From Bacteroidota bacterium (lineage in GTDB: Bacteria > Bacteroidota > Bacteroidia > Chitinophagales > Saprospiraceae), in NCBI GenBank assembly GCA_018969455.1, contig JAGWYI010000235.1, forward strand, positions 1 to 6,778: 6,778 nt of DNA, given 5' to 3'. The notes under the pieces are model-generated. The model did no database searches and was not told where the DNA came from. It saw only the letters and a list, made by a program, of their open reading frames with translations. Position numbers and translations under genes: made by a program. This document shows positions 4,775 to 6,778 of this stretch, piece by piece (position 1 is the first letter of the stretch; each line of letters opens with the position of its first letter).

Positions 4775-6778
4775 ATGGACAACAACAAAAACGCCGTATT
4801 GCTCGGGGGAGACAACCAGGGATTCCAGATCAAGGAATTCATTTATACCTACCTCCTCCGGTATTGGTACCTGTACTTGGGCTTCCTGTTTGGCGCCTAC
4901 AGCCTTGCCTGGCTCCAGATCCGCTACACCACCCCCATGTACCAGGTGCGCAGCAGCCTGCTCATCAAAGACGAAAACAGCCAGGGCAACGGCATCTCCG
5001 CCGAAATCCTGTTCAAAGACCTGGGCCTGATGGACAATGGCCCCAAACTGCTCAACGAAACCCAGATCCTCAAGTCCCGCACCCTCATGACCGATGTGGT
5101 GAAAACCCTGGGACTCGACATTGAATACCACGCCGTAGGTCGGGTGCGTAGCTCGGAAATATACCCCGACTCCCCCATCAAGGTCGCCCTGTCCGAAGTG
5201 TCGCCGGAGGGCTACAACGTGCCTTTTCTGATCAAACCGGTGGATGAGCAGTACTTCAAACTGACCATTCGAGGCAAAGCCCTCAACTGCCAATACGGCG
5301 AAAAACTCCAGCTGCCCCAGGGGAACTTTATTTTTACCAAAAAAAGCGAAATCCCCAAAGACCAGGAACTTAAAATCATTTTCAAACAACCGGAATCCGC
5401 CGCCGCCGGATACGCCGCCGCCTTGAGCATCAACCAGATATCCAATGCCTCCAGCGTGCTGGAAATGAGTTTTAAAACTGCTACGCCCCAAAAAGGCATC
5501 GACATCCTCAATACCCTGGTAGACGCCTACAACCGCTCCACCATTGAAGACAAAAACACCGTCGGCAGAAACACCATCCAGTTTATCGACGACCGCCTCA
5601 AATACCTCAGCACCGAACTCTCCGACGTGGAAGGCACCCTCGAGGCCTTCAAAAACCGCAACGAAATCCCCACCGAAATCGAATCCAATGTAGGCACACT
5701 GATTGCGCAGGCCGGAGAATACAGCAAGGAACTCGACAAACTCGAAATCCAGAAAAGCCTCTTCGATGCCCTCGAAGCCTACCTCAACAACCAGCTCACC
5801 CGCTTCGAAGCAGCCCCCATCAACCTGCTGCCCTCCAACAACGCAGTGGCCGTCCTGGTGGGCCGATTCAACGACCTGGTGCTCGAACGCGCCCGGCTGC
5901 TCCGATCCGCAAAAGCCGATAACCCGGTGGTGCAAAACCTGAGCAGCCAGATCGATGTGATCCGAAACAGCATCCTCGAATCCATCGCCAACCAGCGCAA
6001 GGAACTGGAACTCCAGCTCAGCTCCGCCAAAACCAAAAGCGATTTCTACCAAAGCCGCATCAAAACCATCCCCGGCAAGGAACGCGGGCTCATCGAAATC
6101 AAACGCCAACAAGGCATCAAGGAAACCCTGTTTCTTTTCCTGCTCCAAAAACGCGAAGAAACCGCCCTGTCCCTCGCAGTAGCCACATCCAACGCACGGG
6201 TCATCGATGCTGCCATCAGCGCAGGCGCACCCATCAGCCCCAACCAACGCTCCATTTACCTGACGGCCATCCTGCTGGGCCTGCTCATCCCCTCCCTCAT
6301 CGTGTACCTGCGGTACCTCATGACCAATACGGTGCAAACCGAAGGAGACATTGCCAAAGAAACCCAGGCGCCCATCCTTGCGGGCATCGCCCAGCAAAGC
6401 AACAAGGATGCCATCGCGGTGAAAAAGAACAGCCGATCCACGGTCGCCGAAATGTTCCGGCTCCTGCGCACCAACCTCCAGTTCCTCAGCCCCGGCCAGG
6501 AACACCAGGTGCTGCTCGTGACCTCCAGCGTGAGCGGGGAAGGCAAAAGCTTTATCACCCTCAACCTCGGCATTACCCTGGCATTGGCCGATAAAAAAGT
6601 GCTGCTCATCGAACTCGACCTGCGCAAACCCAAATTGGTGCGCTACCTCACCAAACAGGCCGCCGAAGACGGCATCACCTCCTACCTCATCGGCCAATTG
6701 CCCCTCGAACAACTGGTGCTCCAATCGGAGGTGCACCCCAACCTGTTCTACATCGGCAGCGGCCCCGTGCCGCCCAAC
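4775..6778 (+). CDS. wzc: Wzc-like polysaccharide co-polymerase / BY-kinase tyrosine autokinase (3' end missing)
   Basis: Inner-membrane protein that controls chain length and export, and phosphorylates its own C-terminal tyrosines. The frame is open from ATG 4775 to the last base (668 codons) with no stop. It has a Wzz-type N-terminus, a first transmembrane segment about 29-48, a long periplasmic part with probable coiled coil (about 262-425), then NARVIDAAISAG and PISPNQ before the second transmembrane segment (about 494-514). The kinase domain follows: VAEMFRLLRTNLQF, Walker A in VTSSVSGEGKS (582-592, K591) and Walker A' in LLIELDLRKPKL (D615). The first acidic position of Walker A' is E rather than the usual D. 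Walker B and the tyrosine-rich tail lie outside the window; family members usually run to roughly 750-820 residues. ATG 4775 sits 17 bases after the Wza stop behind an A-rich leader. The phosphatase at 3215 is the expected antagonist. Confidence 0.94.
   Translation, partial: MDNNKNAVLLGGDNQGFQIKEFIYTYLLRYWYLYLGFLFGAYSLAWLQIRYTTPMYQVRSSLLIKDENSQGNGISAEILFKDLGLMDNGPKLLNETQILKSRTLMTDVVKTLGLDIEYHAVGRVRSSEIYPDSPIKVALSEVSPEGYNVPFLIKPVDEQYFKLTIRGKALNCQYGEKLQLPQGNFIFTKKSEIPKDQELKIIFKQPESAAAGYAAALSINQISNASSVLEMSFKTATPQKGIDILNTLVDAYNRSTIEDKNTVGRNTIQFIDDRLKYLSTELSDVEGTLEAFKNRNEIPTEIESNVGTLIAQAGEYSKELDKLEIQKSLFDALEAYLNNQLTRFEAAPINLLPSNNAVAVLVGRFNDLVLERARLLRSAKADNPVVQNLSSQIDVIRNSILESIANQRKELELQLSSAKTKSDFYQSRIKTIPGKERGLIEIKRQQGIKETLFLFLLQKREETALSLAVATSNARVIDAAISAGAPISPNQRSIYLTAILLGLLIPSLIVYLRYLMTNTVQTEGDIAKETQAPILAGIAQQSNKDAIAVKKNSRSTVAEMFRLLRTNLQFLSPGQEHQVLLVTSSVSGEGKSFITLNLGITLALADKKVLLIELDLRKPKLVRYLTKQAAEDGITSYLIGQLPLEQLVLQSEVHPNLFYIGSGPVPPN

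Noticed and set aside
4682..6736. Long minus-strand ORF (684 aa) as a gene
   Set aside because: It is the in-register antisense of the Wzc-like kinase, with G/F/V/E-rich composition and no recognisable motifs; the + frame has transmembrane, Walker A and Walker A' signatures.

Overview
The window looks like part of a surface-polysaccharide (capsule/O-antigen) locus of a member of the Bacteroidota, most plausibly a Saprospiria-type organism. Three things point there: the protein flavour (a CpsB/YwqE-type PHP phosphatase followed by a Wza lipoprotein and a Wzc-like autokinase), TAnnTTTG promoter-like elements, and A-rich leaders without clear Shine-Dalgarno sequences. The phylum is a confident inference; the class is a guess from style. 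All genes read on the + strand.

Layout. Positions 1-119 are a perfect heptanucleotide array (17 x ACAACTA, cut by the window edge) that ends seven bases before a PLP-dependent sugar aminotransferase (127-1260, WbpE/WlbC type). A non-coding gap of about 150 bp with degenerate ACACGGAGTT decamers follows. Next comes an AT-rich toxin-antitoxin pair: an 80-residue putative antitoxin (1411-1653) overlapping a ParE/RelE-family toxin (1646-1943) whose reading frame is broken by one base. Positions 1944-2197 carry no gene. They hold a 56-57 bp tandem repeat, each unit being a small hairpin followed by ACATTTGTAG, and then a second ACAACTA array (about 7.7 copies). That array runs to within 3 bases of a WbpB/WlbA-type UDP-sugar 3-oxidase (2198-3157), whose only full-length start codon appears to be ATA. 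The rest is a tight export/regulation block: tyrosine phosphatase (3215-3955), Wza-like outer-membrane export lipoprotein (3960-4757, GTG start) and a Wzc-like polysaccharide co-polymerase/tyrosine autokinase (from 4775, cut off by the window end just after Walker A').

How the genes work together. The oxidase and aminotransferase are consecutive steps (3-oxidation, then 3-transamination) in making UDP-2,3-diamino-2,3-dideoxy-glucuronic acid sugars from UDP-GlcNAcA. The 6-dehydrogenase, N-acetyltransferase and any 2-epimerase are not in the window. Wza and the Wzc-like kinase would form the envelope-spanning export machine. The phosphatase would remove phosphate from the kinase's C-terminal tyrosines.

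The parts that ordinary capsule biology does not explain all lie in or between the two sugar genes. They are the same heptamer array directly in front of both pathway genes, the frameshifted toxin, the hairpin/promoter-like repeat array, and the ATA start. The long antisense ORF over the kinase gene (4682-6736, minus) is a codon-bias shadow.
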